Positions 22,255-33,262 of a stretch of DNA of 64,000 nucleotides are shown one piece after another; position 1 is the first letter of the stretch; each line of letters starts with the position of its first letter. Origin of the DNA: Sorex araneus (Eukaryota > Chordata > Mammalia > Eulipotyphla > Soricidae); the NCBI RefSeq assembly GCF_027595985.1, contig NC_073307.1, forward strand, positions 10,188,432 through 10,252,431. Reading direction: 5' to 3'. A program made the position numbers and the translations under genes. Below the pieces are notes generated by a model. It saw only the letters and a list, made by a program, of their open reading frames with translations. It ran no database searches and was not told the DNA's origin.

Positions 22255-23854
22255 GTTTAATAGGAAAGTTGGGCTTTTGTATTATTTATAGGTGATAAGG
22301 ATGTTATAGAGAATGAAGAGAATATGTATGGGGTCTGGCTAGCTTCAGGCCCTTAGGGCTATTTCTTCAGCTTTTGTAATTGTCCCTGTCTCATATTCTC
22401 CATGAGTTTATGGTCTGGGGCAGATTCTGTGATCCTGGAAAATTGTTAACTTCCCAATGATCCGAAAACTCCTAGGAATTTAAAGGAATGTTTAAAATAT
22501 GGGATGGATGGGGGTAGTGGCTAATGGGACTGCCCCCCACCAGTAGCTAGCAAGGGGAAACTGAGACTTCCTCTTCTCTGAAGTTCACAAGTGAACAAAT
22601 AATCTTAGCAGCTTTTCCCTCTGAAGAACTCACTCCCCTCCAAGAACAGCTTTGTGAAAACTAAGCATGAATGCAGTCACAAAAAGGACTGTCAATGTAA
22701 TTTAATTACTCAGCTATTAAGAGCCATTCATAACTAAGCCTCAGGTTAGCTTTGTGACTACTTGGTTGTCATCCTCTGCTGGATAACTATTCTATTGCCA
22801 AATCGTGATTTAAATGTTTTAAGGTGGTTTTTTTTGGAAAATCTGCTCATTATTCAACACTAAAATAATGTGTTGACTATGGTAATCAGTAAATAAATAT
22901 AAAAGTCACACAAGTCTATTTTAAGTACTTAAAGGAAGCATTAGTCTCCCTTTTTAAAAACATACATGTTTCACTTTAATAAAAAGTTTCAATGTGTTTA
23001 TTTAAACTTTTAAAACTTTGACTGTATATTAAATTTAGTGGCACTAAATCAGATATAAAATCACAGTGCCAAACATAATACTAGTTTTGCTAAAATAGAT
23101 ATTAAATAAAACCACAAATTTGTATAAATAATTAAAATATTATGAAACAAATAATACCTTTGCACTGTAAACTATAAATGCATAGTTTTTAATGATATTT
23201 TAAGTGTGATCCAACTTACATATTTTTATGTTTTATAATAATCATAACAAACTATTAAAATCAGTTGCTTACCATTTAGGAATGCCATAGCAGATGAAAA
23301 ACCTCTCTTTTAAGTAATAATAACACATGTTTATGTATAATATTTATTGGTCTCTATAATGTACTCACTAATGGTGTCAGAACTCCAAGTTGAATATTAC
23401 CATTGGGATAGTCAACAATTAAAGCTCATTATGGACAAACTAAACACATTTTTCCTCATCCTTTCACCTCATATTAGAATGCAACCTAATATTCAAAATC
23501 TGCTAGAGTCCCTCATTCTCTATAATTCTTTAACTACTTCCTCTGCAGTTCGTTTCTTTCTTCTCTGAATATGTTTAGAATTCGTAATGAATTCCACTAT
23601 TATTTCTGTCTTTAGATAGATTATGTCATTGATGGTAGGAGTAAATATTATTTATTTTTTATTCCATATAAATCTAATTCTGTGTGTTAGTAATCATAGA
23701 TGCTCAAAAATCCCTATTGATTTAAGTGTATGAGGAATCCTAGAATTTTTATTTGAACGGATGAATAAAAATAGGGTCAAGAGTAAACTCACAGCTGCTG
23801 AATATGTGAAGGTAAATAATGTTTAAGAAGATCATAAGCATTATTATTTTTATT
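22255..23854. other. unassigned 1.6 kb
   Basis: AT-rich; no repeat or exon recognised. Confidence 0.45.
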
Positions 23855-24008
23855 TGTTTTGGGGCCATACCTGCCTCTACTTCTGGCTCTGCACTCAGGG
23901 ATTACTATTTGTTGGGCTTGGGGGAACATTTGGGGTGCTGGGGATTGGTCATGGGCTGGTCATAAGCAAGGCAAGCACCTTACCTGCGTTATTGCCTCTA
24001 CAGCCTCT
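23855..24008 (-). mobile_element. SINE-A copy, old
   Basis: TTTTGGGGCCATACCTGCC, TCTGGCTCTGCACTCAGGGA, GGTGCTGGGGATTGGTCATG and GCAAGGCAAGCACCTTACC give tail, B box and head in reverse order. Confidence 0.75.
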
Positions 24009-24089
24009 GTAAGCATTATTCTTAAACCAAAAAGCAAAATGAAACAGAAAATATAAGATTTAACTTTTAGGGTTTTTTTTATAGATATG

Positions 24090-24123
<34 letters not shown>

Positions 24124-24131
24124 TGTGTGTG
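24090..24131. repeat. (TG)n microsatellite
   Basis: About 42 bp of TG with one GAG interruption. Confidence 0.95.
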
Positions 24132-24989
24132 TTGCATGCATACACGTACTTGTAATATACTTTTAGTTTATTTGGAGTCACTTAAGGAATATACAGAAAG
24201 TTAGTATGTCATCACTCTTTTTCTTTAACAGATATCATCATAGCATAATTGTTTTCCCTGAAATCCTATTTTGCCCTTTCCCAGAATGTGAGGTCATTTT
24301 CTGAAGCATATTTAGCTGTAAGTGGAGTTCCCAAATTACTGTTCTCAAAATTTGAATAAAATTTAGAGTTAAAAGTTATAAATTTAACATAAAGCTATCA
24401 CTCAAATGAATACACTTTAGAACATGAAATGAAAGAATACCAGATGTTTGTAAGGAATAGAATAATAATTGACAGCACAGTAAACTGGAACACAAACCAT
24501 GAAGCAAAACGTTAAGCAAAGTAAAGAGCAGCTGTGAGTTGCTTTTCCAGGGTTTACAGCTCTGATGAAATGAAATGATGAAGAAAATTTTTCTTCAGAA
24601 AACTACTCCAAATCATCAAAGAAGTACAATGTATAAATTTATCAAATTGATTTAACCAGTCCTGTATTATATAACATATAGAATAGGCAAATTAGTATCA
24701 AAGTGTTGTAGATCAAAGGAAATGAATTATATAAAATGAGTTATATAAAAAGTGGTAAAATAGCAATGCTACATTAGCAGTTTTATAACAACCAAACTAC
24801 TTCATAAATAATACTAATATCTGATCTTAAGTGTATCAAGTTTATCTGTTATAAACAATCATTAGTTATTGGATGTGATTTAATTAGTAATTAAATAGAC
24901 ATTTAATATACCAAAGTATTAGGAAAAATAATGTGTGCATTTCATCATCCACAAATAAATTCTCTTATCAGCATTCATAAGCTCAACTA
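24132..24989. other. unassigned
   Basis: AT-rich; nothing recognised. Confidence 0.45.
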
Positions 24990-25146
24990 CACCACCCTTC
25001 TCTTGACTTGCAACTTGGGGCGCCTGTATCTGAGTTCCTTGCTCAGGGGCAGAAAAAAGTTATTTTGTGATGCGGGTTCCTGTAAAAAGAGTCTTGAGAA
25101 AGCTAAATGAATTCCTGTGGTCTGTTCTGGGCCTCTTCCTCACAAC
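24990..25146 (-). mobile_element. LTR-C fragment (U3 5' end only)
   Basis: About 155 bp matching 27205-27359 (shared words CTTGACTTGCAAC, TGAGTTCCTTGCTCAGGGGC, AAAAAGAGTCTTGAGAAAGC, GTCTGTTCTGGGCCTCTTCC). It contains only the 5' part of U3 of the minus-strand LTR and abuts LTR-B at 25146/25147. Its inner boundary is placed only roughly. Confidence 0.85.
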
Positions 25147-25654
25147 TGTGTCCATACAAAAATAACTAGTAGTAAGATGTTAATGGAGTTTTTGGACTCA
25201 GCAAAGGAGAAAAACACCTTAAGAGGTATTTTGCCTGCTGGCAAGTCAGGATGGGCTTTGGAATACCTATAGGTGGTGTTTCCTTTGAACCTGCTGGGCC
25301 CTCAGGAAGGGCTTTCTTATGCTGATTTTGCTACCAGACTGTGTGTAGCCCAGAGGGCAAGGTGGAGACAAGTAGGGGTGCAGAGACTAGAAGAAGGGGA
25401 GAATCCTGAGAGGGGGATCCAGGAATGAGGGGCGGTGTGAGACTAGAACTGGAAGTTCAGGGAGACGGAACAGGCATGTGGAGAGAATGGAATAAACAGC
25501 ATACTATCAATCAACTGGCTTGGCCCTCTTTTTCTCTTTCATCTGCCCCATGGCCTGGGTCAACCCTGCTGGGCAAGCGGCCCCAGGACAGATGCCCCTC
25601 CCCCCCCAAACCCAGGGCTCTCCCCAGCCGCCCCCCCCCAAGATGTTTTTTACA
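25147..25654 (+). mobile_element. LTR-B, 3' half (displaced)
   Basis: Matches the minus strand of 47087-46333: CATACAAAAATAACTAGT, AGGAGAAAAACACCTTAAGA, GGCCCTCAGGAAGGGCTTTC, GATTTTGCTACCAGA, then AATAAA at 25491-25496 as polyadenylation signal, ending TTTTTTACA. The next six bases GTACAG (25655-25660) are the reverse complement of the six bases beyond the other half (CTGTAC, 27947-27952). The two halves are therefore one insertion. A short frame over it has no retroviral similarity. Confidence 0.88.
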
Positions 25655-25686
25655 GTACAGAAGAAAAATAATACTTAATCATCCAT

Positions 25687-25786
25687 GATTTAAATCAAGA
25701 TTCAGAGGACAATAGCTTAATGTACTAATAAACTTTGATTTAAATCAAGATTCAGAGGATAATAGCTTAATATACTAATGAACTTG
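25687..25786. repeat. 50-bp tandem duplication
   Basis: Two adjacent copies of a 50-bp unit beginning GATTTAAATCAAGATTCAGA, differing at about four to six positions. Confidence 0.9.
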
Positions 25787-26180
25787 TGGACAACAAAACA
25801 GTAAATTTAACAGCATTCACGGAATTTCGAATTAAAACTTCAGTTTAAAGCAATTGAAATGATCAAACTATAAAATGATAAACATGTTCAATAACAGCTA
25901 ACCTCAAGTTAATGACTGAATTTATTAGTGTAAAACATAAAGAAAGCCTAGAGAAAGTGTTATTAACATGTAAGAAAAAACATATAGTTTGCAGAAAAAA
26001 ATAACTCTGGTTAATTTATTCTACCTGAAATGTTATTTAAAAAAATTAATCTAAGACCGTTAAGTTTTTATAATTTTAAAATAAATCACACCCATAAGAC
26101 TGTCCTACACCAAAAAGAATTAAAGTTACTAGTACTTTTCAGACATAATATAGACAAGATTCTCATGGATGGTATTGTTG
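25787..26180. other. unassigned
   Basis: AT-rich spacer ahead of LTR-D. Confidence 0.45.
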
Positions 26181-26672
26181 TGAAGAGGAGGGCAGGTTAA
26201 GGGTTAAATTTGCCTTTGTAAATGCTTGGCTGCTTTGAAAGATGTTTTCAAGACCTACCTACCACTGGGCAGGAAACTTTCACCAAATGGGCCAACAAAC
26301 TGCCCTAGGAACTGTAAGCAAACATTTGCAGGGAAACAGTTAACAGTCAACAAATATTGAGATAAGCAAATGAAGCGACCTATCTGTGATCCCCTTTGAT
26401 CTATAGGTGTGATTTCCCTTTGATCCAATAAGGTGTGATTCCCTTTGATGCTGCAATATGTGTGATTTTCCTTTTTCCCCCAAAAGGGTATAAAAACAGC
26501 TCACTTTTTGAGTTCGGGGCCTTCAGCTTTGCCATTTTTCAGGCACAGTTGAAGGTCCCGATATAGCTATATTGGCTTGAATAAACCCCCTGCATTTGCA
26601 GAAAGAGTTGTCTTGGTTTTGTTGTTTTGTTTCTCTGAGCCTCCCCCAGGCAGAGATCTGCCACCCCTAACA
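26181..26672 (+). mobile_element. LTR-D, solo LTR of an endogenous retrovirus
   Basis: A 492-bp unit beginning TGAAGAGG and ending CCCCTAACA, with a possible 4-bp target duplication GTTG (26177-26180 and 26673-26676). An alternative start at 26176 gives better terminal symmetry (TGTT...AACA) but no duplication. Promoter anatomy is clear: tandem U3 repeats, CCAAT at 26425-26429, TATAAAAA at 26489-26496, and AATAAA at 26580-26585 followed by a TTG-rich stretch. A 4-bp duplication and this layout suggest a class I (gammaretrovirus-like) ERV. No internal region, primer-binding site or coding sequence adjoins it. Confidence 0.85.
26386..26496 (+). promoter_or_regulatory. LTR-D U3 enhancer repeats and TATA box
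   Basis: Three imperfect tandem repeats of about 25 bp share TGTGATTCCCTTTGAT; a fourth is degenerate (TGTGATTTTCCTTTTT). Each of the three carries CTTTGAT (26394-26400, 26418-26424, 26443-26449), which fits the TCF/LEF core CTTTG(A/T)(A/T). CCAAT and TATA elements follow. Present activity is not shown by the sequence. Confidence 0.6.
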
Positions 26673-26819
26673 GTTGCACAGTCTAACCTGTATAGTATGA
26701 AAGAGCGAGACAAATACAGCGAAATCTGAGGAGATAAAAATCAGGACAAAAAAATATACCATAGAAAACATCCAACAACTTTTGGAAGTTTTTAATCTAC
26801 AAGTAATAAAGACTCTCTG

Positions 26820-27359
26820 TGTTAGGGCAGGGATCGAGATCTCTCTTTAACAACAAAGAGACTCTGGAGACTGCAAACAGCAAGCAGGGTTTATTGTAAG
26901 TCTGGCTAGCCAGGATCGAGTCCCCTGCACGGACACGCAGGTCCAGCAGGTTGGGCAAGACCCCTGAGCTTCTCCAAAGGAGGTCTTATATTGGCCTTCA
27001 CCAGATGTTACAACACAGCCTGTGCATTTCAAAGCCAATAGATTTGTAATAATGCATACTTTCCTAACCAATCCATTTAAAAGGACATCACTCCTTAGCC
27101 TATAGTTTTAGAGGTCAGTATTTGCTTCAGTGCTTAGGAAAGTCCTGGCTTTTAGGGCAGTCATGGGTCTTGTGAGAGACGTCTGGTTACCTGGTCTGAC
27201 CACAACTCTTCTTGTGACTTGCAACTCAGGGTGCCTGTCTCTGAGTTCCTTGCTCAGGGGCAGAAAAACCAGTTATTTTGGATGTGAGTTCCTGTAAAAA
27301 GAGTCTTGAGAAAGCTAAATTAATTCCTGTGGTCTGTTCTGGGCCTCTTCCTCACAACA
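26820..27359 (-). mobile_element. LTR-C, full-length LTR
   Basis: A 540-bp unit with TGTT...AACA ends. Sense is the minus strand: U3 starts at 27359, CCAAT and TATAA-like words lie at about 26985-26994 (plus strand CTTATATTGG), and the polyadenylation signal is TTTATT at 26890-26895. There is no matching target duplication (TCTG left, GTAA right), and the right flank is LTR-B. A 74-codon frame on the minus strand is incidental. Class I-like by layout; family not identified. Confidence 0.83.
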
Positions 27360-27946
27360 GTAAGAGATACATTGAGGCTTGTAGGGCAGCTCTCCTGGGA
27401 ACTACTTGCCACAGACTCAGACTACAGTGCTCAGGCCAGATTAATCATTCCTAACCCTAGCAGGGTCCGAATCTAGTTATGACTTTTTGGGTCATGACAG
27501 CATTTGTCCATGACCACACTCTTAACTTGTACTTAAGTATTAGGCGCTTTGGCCAGGCCCATCTCGATGCCAGGGTAGCACACAACTCACCACTTGCCCT
27601 GGGCTCATCTCGTCCCTCGTCTTCTGGACCCTGCTTTTGAGGGTGCTAGGAAGTAAGGGCAGCTGAGGCTTAGGTTGAGAGAACAGATGCCCAGGAGGAA
27701 ATATGATGTAGAGTCAAATGACTCCCAGGTTACAAAAGCATAGCATTTGTGTCAGTCTTTCTTTGCCCATACAAAGTGACATGGCTCTGAATAAACTATG
27801 CAAAGGACTCAAGGAGAAAAGAAAAACAACATTTATAAGTCAACAGAATACAAAGAAAGAAGTTACAAATAAACACAGAGGAATGGGAGCACTGTGATGG
27901 GAACAACTCAATAAACCTAAACTACCCAAGCCTATGTTATCCTACA
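27360..27946 (-). mobile_element. LTR-B, 5' half (U3)
   Basis: Closely matches 47092-47680 throughout: GTAAGAGATACATTGAGGCT, TTAATCATTCCTAACCCTAG, CATTTGTCCATGACCA, GGCCAGGCCCATCTCGATG, ATGACTCCCAGGTTACAAAA. It ends CCTACA, followed by CTGTAC (27947-27952). The LTR is broken exactly at the join with LTR-C. Confidence 0.9.
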
Positions 27947-27952
27947 CTGTAC

Positions 27953-28510
27953 TAAGTATATAAGTAGGAGAATTTGAAGTCAGGAATAAGTATAAATCTA
28001 AATCAAGATTTAACTATACCTTTGTTATAAGAGACAAATTTTATTAAAAAATTACACTAATGGTAACACCTATTTTCATAGGTGTTAGGATTGTAATGTA
28101 GTGGGAAAAACATTAAATGAATCTATGAAACGAATGAATTCTTAAGGTAAAAAGCAACAAAGCAATGTATAGTATGTTTGAATTTAATTTTATTAAAAAA
28201 TTTAATTTATCTAGTCTTTCACTCATGAGCATCTCTTAAATATACCATGATATTTTCTTCATTATAGTGTTCAGATATTTAGATATTTGTTCTCAACTTT
28301 AAAAGAATTACTTTGTTAAGAGAGTTAACTAAATAAAATTATACCATTATTTATTTTGATATTTTTGATAAAAAATTTAACATCAAGTAAACTGATGACT
28401 ATAAGAAGCATTAAATTGATTATAGCTTTGATCTGATAAAAGACATATCATTTAATTCACTACTCTCTAGGACTTAAGAATTAGCTCTGGTGTCTTTCAG
28501 AGCATCAAGG
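27953..28510. other. unassigned
   Basis: AT-rich; nothing recognised. Confidence 0.45.
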
Positions 28511-28978
<468 letters not shown>

Positions 28979-28984
28979 CCCTGT

Positions 28985-29147
28985 TTTTGTTCTTGGTCCA
29001 TACCTGGTAGTACTCAGGACTTTCTCCTGGCTCTGAGCTCAAGAATTTATGCTTGGTGGGCTTGGGATCATATGGGAAGCCAGGGATTAAGCCTGGGTTG
29101 GCAGCGTGCAAGGCAAAGACTCTAACCACTGTACTCTTGGTCTAGTC
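28985..29147 (-). mobile_element. SINE-A copy heading the pyrimidine tract
   Basis: Plus strand: TTGGTCCATACCTGG, CTCCTGGCTCTGAGCTCAAG, GGGATTAAGCCTGGGTTGGC, GTGCAAGGCAAAGACTCTAA. Its 3' tail is the tract at 28511-28978. Confidence 0.88.
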
Positions 29148-29663
29148 CCTCGAAGGACAGAGGTATTTTTGTACTTTCAATTTAGAAGATACTATCTTGC
29201 ATTCTATTTTTTAACCTTACTTGGAGAATTACTAGGCAGTCTTTCTAACTTATTTATAATTTTCTTTTTTTAAAAAAAATATTAACCATATTTTAACCAA
29301 TTGCTTTCCAAAAATTAAATGCTGTTTTATTTTCTTTATTTTCAGTTTACATAGAATTTAAACAACTCTAATGAACTCAGTGAGTCAAAATATAAATGAA
29401 TGCCACATAAATATTTCCACATCCTCCTAAAGAAAGTATATGAGTAAATAAACTTATGTAGACAAAAGGAAAATAGGTTTGAAAAGACAAGAGAATAGAC
29501 ATGAGAACAGACAGAAGACATCACACTTGCAAGAAAAGAAGGATGAAGGGCTTACTGTAGATGCAGCAGGAATGGAAATACAATAGGAGACTAATATTAA
29601 TTGCTGCAAGTCCAAAACTTTCAAGCTTAAACTTAAATAGGAAAAAATATGCCAGTAGCACTT
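29148..29663. other. unassigned
   Basis: AT-rich; nothing recognised. Confidence 0.45.
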
Positions 29664-29678
29664 AAGATGAAATGGAAC

Positions 29679-30487
29679 AGGGAGCTGTGGCACGAGAAAC
29701 GGACCCTCTGTTCCTAAAGCCTTTGACCTAGAGGTCTTCTAACCCATTTTGGCACCCAGAGCGGCTTCTTGCAGAAATGCATCTAGACTGTGAACTGAGC
29801 TACAACCTCGTGCCGCCCGGGGAGGGATTTTCCCCCTCTGCCCTGTTTTTCTGAGCAGAAAATGGCGGCAGTGGCAGCATCCACATGGCGAGAGCCACCC
29901 TTTAAGACCCCCAACCCAGAGGTAGGACTTTATAGTGACGTAACCTGTAGGTGGTCCTGGGAGGGGGGGGCGTTACTGGCATGCCTTCCACCCAGATAAG
30001 ACCTGAAGCTGTGGCGAGAAAAACGAACCCTCTTCTCCTAAAGACTTTGATTGAGAGGTCTTCTAACCCATTTTGGCACCCAGAACGGTTTCTTGCAGAA
30101 ATGCATCTAGACAGTGAACTGAGCTAAAATATCAAAAACCCAAAACCTCAGAGAGTGAAGAACTCAGAGTCTTCACTCTCAGCAATGAAAAGAAATTATA
30201 AAGTGATGCCTTTTCAGCAGGCCTGATTGTTGGAGGAAAATTCCAAACAATAATAGTGAGTTCTCTATTGAAATATTGGATGTATTCAAAGTATAGAGAG
30301 AATAAAGCGAAGATCATTAGCTACTTAGGTGGGGCTGTGGGTGTGAAGGGGGTATATTGGGGTTCTTGGTGGTTGAACATGTGCACTGGTGAAGGGATGG
30401 GGGTTTAATCACTATATGACTGAGACTTAAACCTGAAAGCTTTGTAATTTTTTCATGGTGATTCAATAAAATAAAAACTTAAAAAAA
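29679..30487 (+). mobile_element. L1 3' end with internal direct repeat
   Basis: About 0.8 kb flanked by a perfect 15-bp target duplication AAGATGAAATGGAAC (29664-29678 and 30488-30502) and ending CATGGTGATTCAATAAAATA plus poly(A). The same end occurs in the L1 at 31107. A 120-bp block occurs twice, at about 29692-29810 and 30008-30125 (GAGGTCTTCTAACCCATTTT, GCAGAAATGCATCTAGAC). A run of nine to ten G at about 29956-29967 resembles the G-rich tract of L1 3' UTRs. No ORF2 remains. Confidence 0.8.
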
Positions 30488-30502
30488 AAGATGAAATGGA
30501 AC

Positions 30503-31094
30503 CCAAGCTACCTTATATCATTATAAACAATAGCTATATATAAAATTGCAGATTTTGATAATTTTCTATCTGAAGTAATATCTAATTTCCTGAATTGTGC
30601 ATTCTAATTTTCTAAAATTATTTGGGAAAGAGAAAGTCTCTGTTAAATCATTGAGATCAGCTAACTCAACCACAATGCCAGGAAAGCGTTGCAGCCACTT
30701 TCAGATGGTAAGTTACAAATTTATGAGAAGAAAAATAAGGTAAGATGAATTCACAGTCATTCAGAAGACATTCAGCAAATCAATTTCATCCCACTGTGTG
30801 AAGGTGATGTACCATTTTAAATATCTGTAAATGTTATTGCCACATTAATACAGCAGTGCAATTAGCCACAATAAAAAGAGACTAGAAGCATTGTCTTCAG
30901 CATGAAAAATACAGATAATATTTGTATTTTGCATGATACTTAAGACCATAATCATTTCAATATGACCAAGAAATTGTTAGGTTTAGAAAGGAATAAATCA
31001 AGACCTAATTTTATTCTGATTATTTGTTAACCCCAAAGAACCCAGGTTTCATAATTTAAACGTTCTTTGAAGAAAAATGCTTTTAAAATCATTC
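30503..31094. other. unassigned
   Basis: AT-rich; nothing recognised. Confidence 0.45.
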
Positions 31095-31106
31095 ATCATT
31101 GAACTT

Positions 31107-32899
31107 AATTTTTTTTTTAATTTGATTGAATCACCATGAGATAGTTACAAGCTTTCATGTTTGGGTTACAATCTCACAATGATCAAGCACCCACCAGTGC
31201 ACATTCACCATCACCAATATCCCCAGTATACCCCCCTTTCCCACCCTCCCCTTGCCTCTATGGCAGACAATATTCCTCATACTCTCTACTTTTGGGAATT
31301 ATAGCTTGCAACACAGACACTGAGAGGTCATCATGTTTGGTCCATTATCTACTTTCGGCACACATCTCCCATCCCAACTGGTTCCTCCAGCCATCATTTT
31401 CTTAGTGATCCCTTCTCTTCCATCTGCCTTCTCCCCTACACTCATGAAGCAGTCTTCCAGCTATGGGGCAATCCCTCTGGCCCTTGTATCTACTGTCCTT
31501 GTGTGTCAGCCTCATGCGATGTTATTCTATACTCCACAAATGAGTGCAGTCCCTCTATGTCTGTCTTTCTCTTTCTGGCTCATTTCACTTAGCATGATAA
31601 TCTCCATGTTTATTAATTTATAAGCAAATTTCATTACTTAATCTCTCCTAACAGCTGCATAGTATCCTATTGTGTAGAGGTACCAAAGTTTCTTTAACCA
31701 ATCATCTGTTTTAGGGCACTCTGGTTGTTTCCAGATTTTGGCTATTGTGAACAGTGCTGCAATAAATATATAAGTACAGATGTCATTTCTACTGTGCTTT
31801 TTTTGCATCCTCAGGATATATTCCCAGAAGTGGTATTGCGGGGTCATATCAAAGCTCAATTTCTAGTTTTTGAAGACTGTCCATATTGTTTTCCAGAAAG
31901 GCTGGACCAGTTGGCATTCCCATCAACAGTGAAGGAGCATCCCTTTTTTTCCACATCCACACCAGCACTGGTTGCTTTTGTTCTTTCGAATGTGTGCCAG
32001 TCTCTGTGGTGTGAGATGATATCTCATTGTTGTTTTGATTTGCATCTCCCTGATGACTAGCGATGTGCAGCATTTTTTCATGTGCCTTTTGGCCATTTGT
32101 ATTTGTTTTTTGAGGAAAGTTCTGTTCATTTCTTCTCCCCATTTTTTGATGGGCTTGGAGGTTTTTTTCTTATACAATTCTACTAGTGTCTTGTATATCC
32201 TGGATATTAATCCCTTATCATATGGGTATTGGGTTAATATTCTTTCCCATTCTGTGGGCTCTTTCTGTAATTTGATCACTGTTTCTTTTGAAGTGCAGAA
32301 GCTTCTCACTTTGATGTAGTCCCATTTGTTTATGTTTGCTTCCACTTGCATGGTCAGTGCTGTTTCATCCTTAAAGATGCTTTTAATTCAATGTCATGGA
32401 GAGAACATTATCAAAATGGTAATACTGCCCAAAGCACTATACAAATTTAGTGTGGTCCTTATCAGGATACCCATGACATTTTTCAAAGAAATATACAAAA
32501 CACTTCTGAAATTTATATGGAAAAATAAACCCCCAAGAATAGCTAAAGCAATCCTTGAAAAAAAGATGGGTGGCATCACCTTCCCCAACTTCAAACTCTA
32601 CTACAAAGCAGTAGTAATCAAAACAGCATGGTATTGAGATAAAAACAGATCTGCAGACCAATGGAACAGAGTTGAGTATCCTGTCACAGACCCCCAAATA
32701 TATGGCCACTTAATCTTTGACAAAGGAGCAAGAAATGCAAAGTGGAAAAAGGAAAGCCTCTTCAACAAGTGGTGCTGTGAAAACTGGATAGCTACCTGCA
32801 AAAAAATTAACTCTGACTTCTGTCTAATGCCAGGCACAAAAGTCAGATCAAAGTGGATTAAAGACCTCAATATCAGACATGAATCTATAAGGTTCATAG
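31107..32899 (-). mobile_element. L1 insertion with 5' inversion (twin priming)
   Basis: From 31107 to about 32383 the minus strand carries the L1 3' end: poly(A) (T run 31109-31118), 3' UTR, and the ORF2 C-terminal third, including [25 protein letters not shown] and [16 protein letters not shown]. At about 32384 orientation flips and 32384-32899 carries, on the plus strand, the next upstream ORF2 part: [18 protein letters not shown], a stop, then QIYGHLIFDKGA and SKWIKDLNIRHESI. The two parts are consecutive in ORF2 apart from a small gap. Flanks form an imperfect 12-bp target duplication (ATCATTGAACTT 31095-31106; ATCGTTGAATTT 32900-32911). Frames are broken by a few stops only. Confidence 0.93.
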
Positions 32900-32911
32900 A
32901 TCGTTGAATTT

Positions 32912-33183
32912 TGGGCATATCATTTCCTAGCACTGATCCCAGTGCTGGAGTCAACTTCCCTCCACTACTTTCCCAAATTCTCACCTGGACCAGTCACCAC
33001 CCTCACCCCCAACTGCACACCTCCACCCCATCCCCTTTGACAGGCATGTATAAAAGTGTGATGCTTGTGCGTTGGATCTCATGTTTTCACCATTGTTGAG
33101 CCTATGGTTTGGATATGTGACTGAAACGGTCCTTCACCTCACCCTTGTCCCCAGGGCCCATGAGCCCTAGGACGAAGAAGACC
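32912..33183. other. unassigned, C-rich
   Basis: C-rich words (CACCACCCTCACCCCCAAC) recall antisense L1 3' UTR, but no clear match was made. Confidence 0.35.
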
Positions 33184-33262
33184 AGGGTTATAGCCCAGGT
33201 GGTAGACCACATGCTTAGCACATGCTTAGCGTGCACAAGACTTCAAGTTCAACTCCTGGCCC
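33184..33262 (+). pseudogene. tRNA-Ala(AGC)-like relic
   Basis: TAGCCCAGGTGGTAGACC corresponds to the D arm of tRNA-Ala, GCTTAGCGTGCAC to the anticodon arm with anticodon AGC, and AAGTTCAACTCCTGG to the T arm with a changed B box. An 11-bp unit ACATGCTTAGC is tandemly doubled (33209-33219, 33220-33230), so the anticodon arm cannot fold normally. It could be a dead tRNA gene or the head of a tRNA-Ala-derived SINE; about 60 bp downstream is not recognised. Confidence 0.65.

Noticed and set aside
26181-27359. LTR-D and LTR-C as the two LTRs of one provirus
   Set aside because: Their sequences differ, they are in opposite orientation, and only about 150 bp of nonviral-looking DNA lies between them; no primer-binding site or coding region.
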